The translations under genes were made by a program, and so were the position numbers. Source: an uncultured Veillonella sp. (GTDB taxonomy: Bacteria; Bacillota; Negativicutes; Veillonellales; Veillonellaceae). Taken from it: DNA of 5,344 bases. The notes under the pieces were generated by a model, which was not told the DNA's origin, made no database searches, and worked only from the letters and a program-made list of their open reading frames with translations. Shown piece by piece: positions 5,291 through 5,344 of the stretch; the stretch's first letter is position 1, and each line of letters opens with the position of its first letter. The stretch spans positions 1 to 5,344 of the forward strand of contig URZS01000094.1 in NCBI GenBank assembly GCA_900552445.1, read 5' to 3'.

Positions 5291-5344
5291 ACATCTACAT
5301 CTACATCTACATCTACATCTACATCTACATCTACATCTACATCT
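5291..5344. repeat. Hexanucleotide microsatellite (ACATCT)n, at least nine perfect copies
   Basis: Nine uninterrupted copies of ACATCT (AGATGT on the transporter's coding strand) fill the last 54 bases and run off the window, so the true length is unknown. The array ends 24 bases upstream of the transporter ATG. Perfect short tandem repeats of this length are prone to slippage. On the minus strand the three frames read Arg-Cys, Asp-Val, or ATG followed at once by a stop. Whether the array is in a promoter, a leader or the end of an upstream gene cannot be decided here. Confidence 0.97.

Noticed and set aside
4663..5344. Either tandem-repeat array as a CRISPR
   Set aside because: The units are 6 and 16 bp, directly abutting and without spacers, and no cas gene is present.

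Overview
The window looks like chromosomal DNA from an anaerobic diderm Firmicute of the Negativicutes, most probably Veillonella or a close relative. This is inferred from protein content, not from a database match. The clues are AT-rich intergenic DNA, strong GGAGG/GAGGG ribosome binding sites, a flavodiiron oxygen/NO reductase typical of anaerobes, an ECF vitamin-transporter S component, and above all a trimeric autotransporter that combines a YadA-type outer-membrane anchor with a C-terminal S-layer homology (SLH) domain. SLH domains used to tie an outer membrane to peptidoglycan are a hallmark of Negativicutes.

All four convincing genes lie on the minus strand. In transcription order they are an ECF transporter S component resembling the niacin type (5266 to 4718), the flavodiiron protein FprA (4450 to 3263), the SLH-tailed trimeric autotransporter adhesin (2561 to 840), and a GNAT acetyltransferase (493 to 8, ending just inside the window). 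No two genes overlap. Intrinsic terminators follow fprA (3195-3244) and the adhesin (768-806), and the GNAT gene has a near-consensus promoter of its own (559-587), so these are mostly single-gene units. No clear terminator separates the transporter gene from fprA, so some read-through is possible, but fprA also has promoter-like sequences in its leader.

Region by region: 494-767 is AT-rich spacer with the GNAT promoter. 768-822 holds two back-to-back hairpins at the end of the adhesin transcript. 2562-3194 is a 630-base AT-rich gap upstream of the adhesin with no credible gene, but with a short (ACAAT)3 repeat near the start codon. 4451-4717 is the fprA control region, with two promoter candidates, an imperfect 22-bp dyad, a 20-bp near-palindrome and part of a 16-bp tandem repeat that runs into the 3' end of the transporter gene. 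5291-5344 is a perfect hexanucleotide microsatellite of at least nine units just upstream of the transporter's ribosome binding site, cut by the window edge.

The genes share no obvious pathway: oxygen/NO defence, vitamin uptake, surface adhesion and acetyl transfer look like housekeeping plus one surface factor. I do not see a novel multigene system. The items most worth a second look are the hexanucleotide array, the tandem repeats around the transporter stop codon, and the architecture of the adhesin, which places a peptidoglycan-binding module on the periplasmic side of a trimeric autotransporter barrel.
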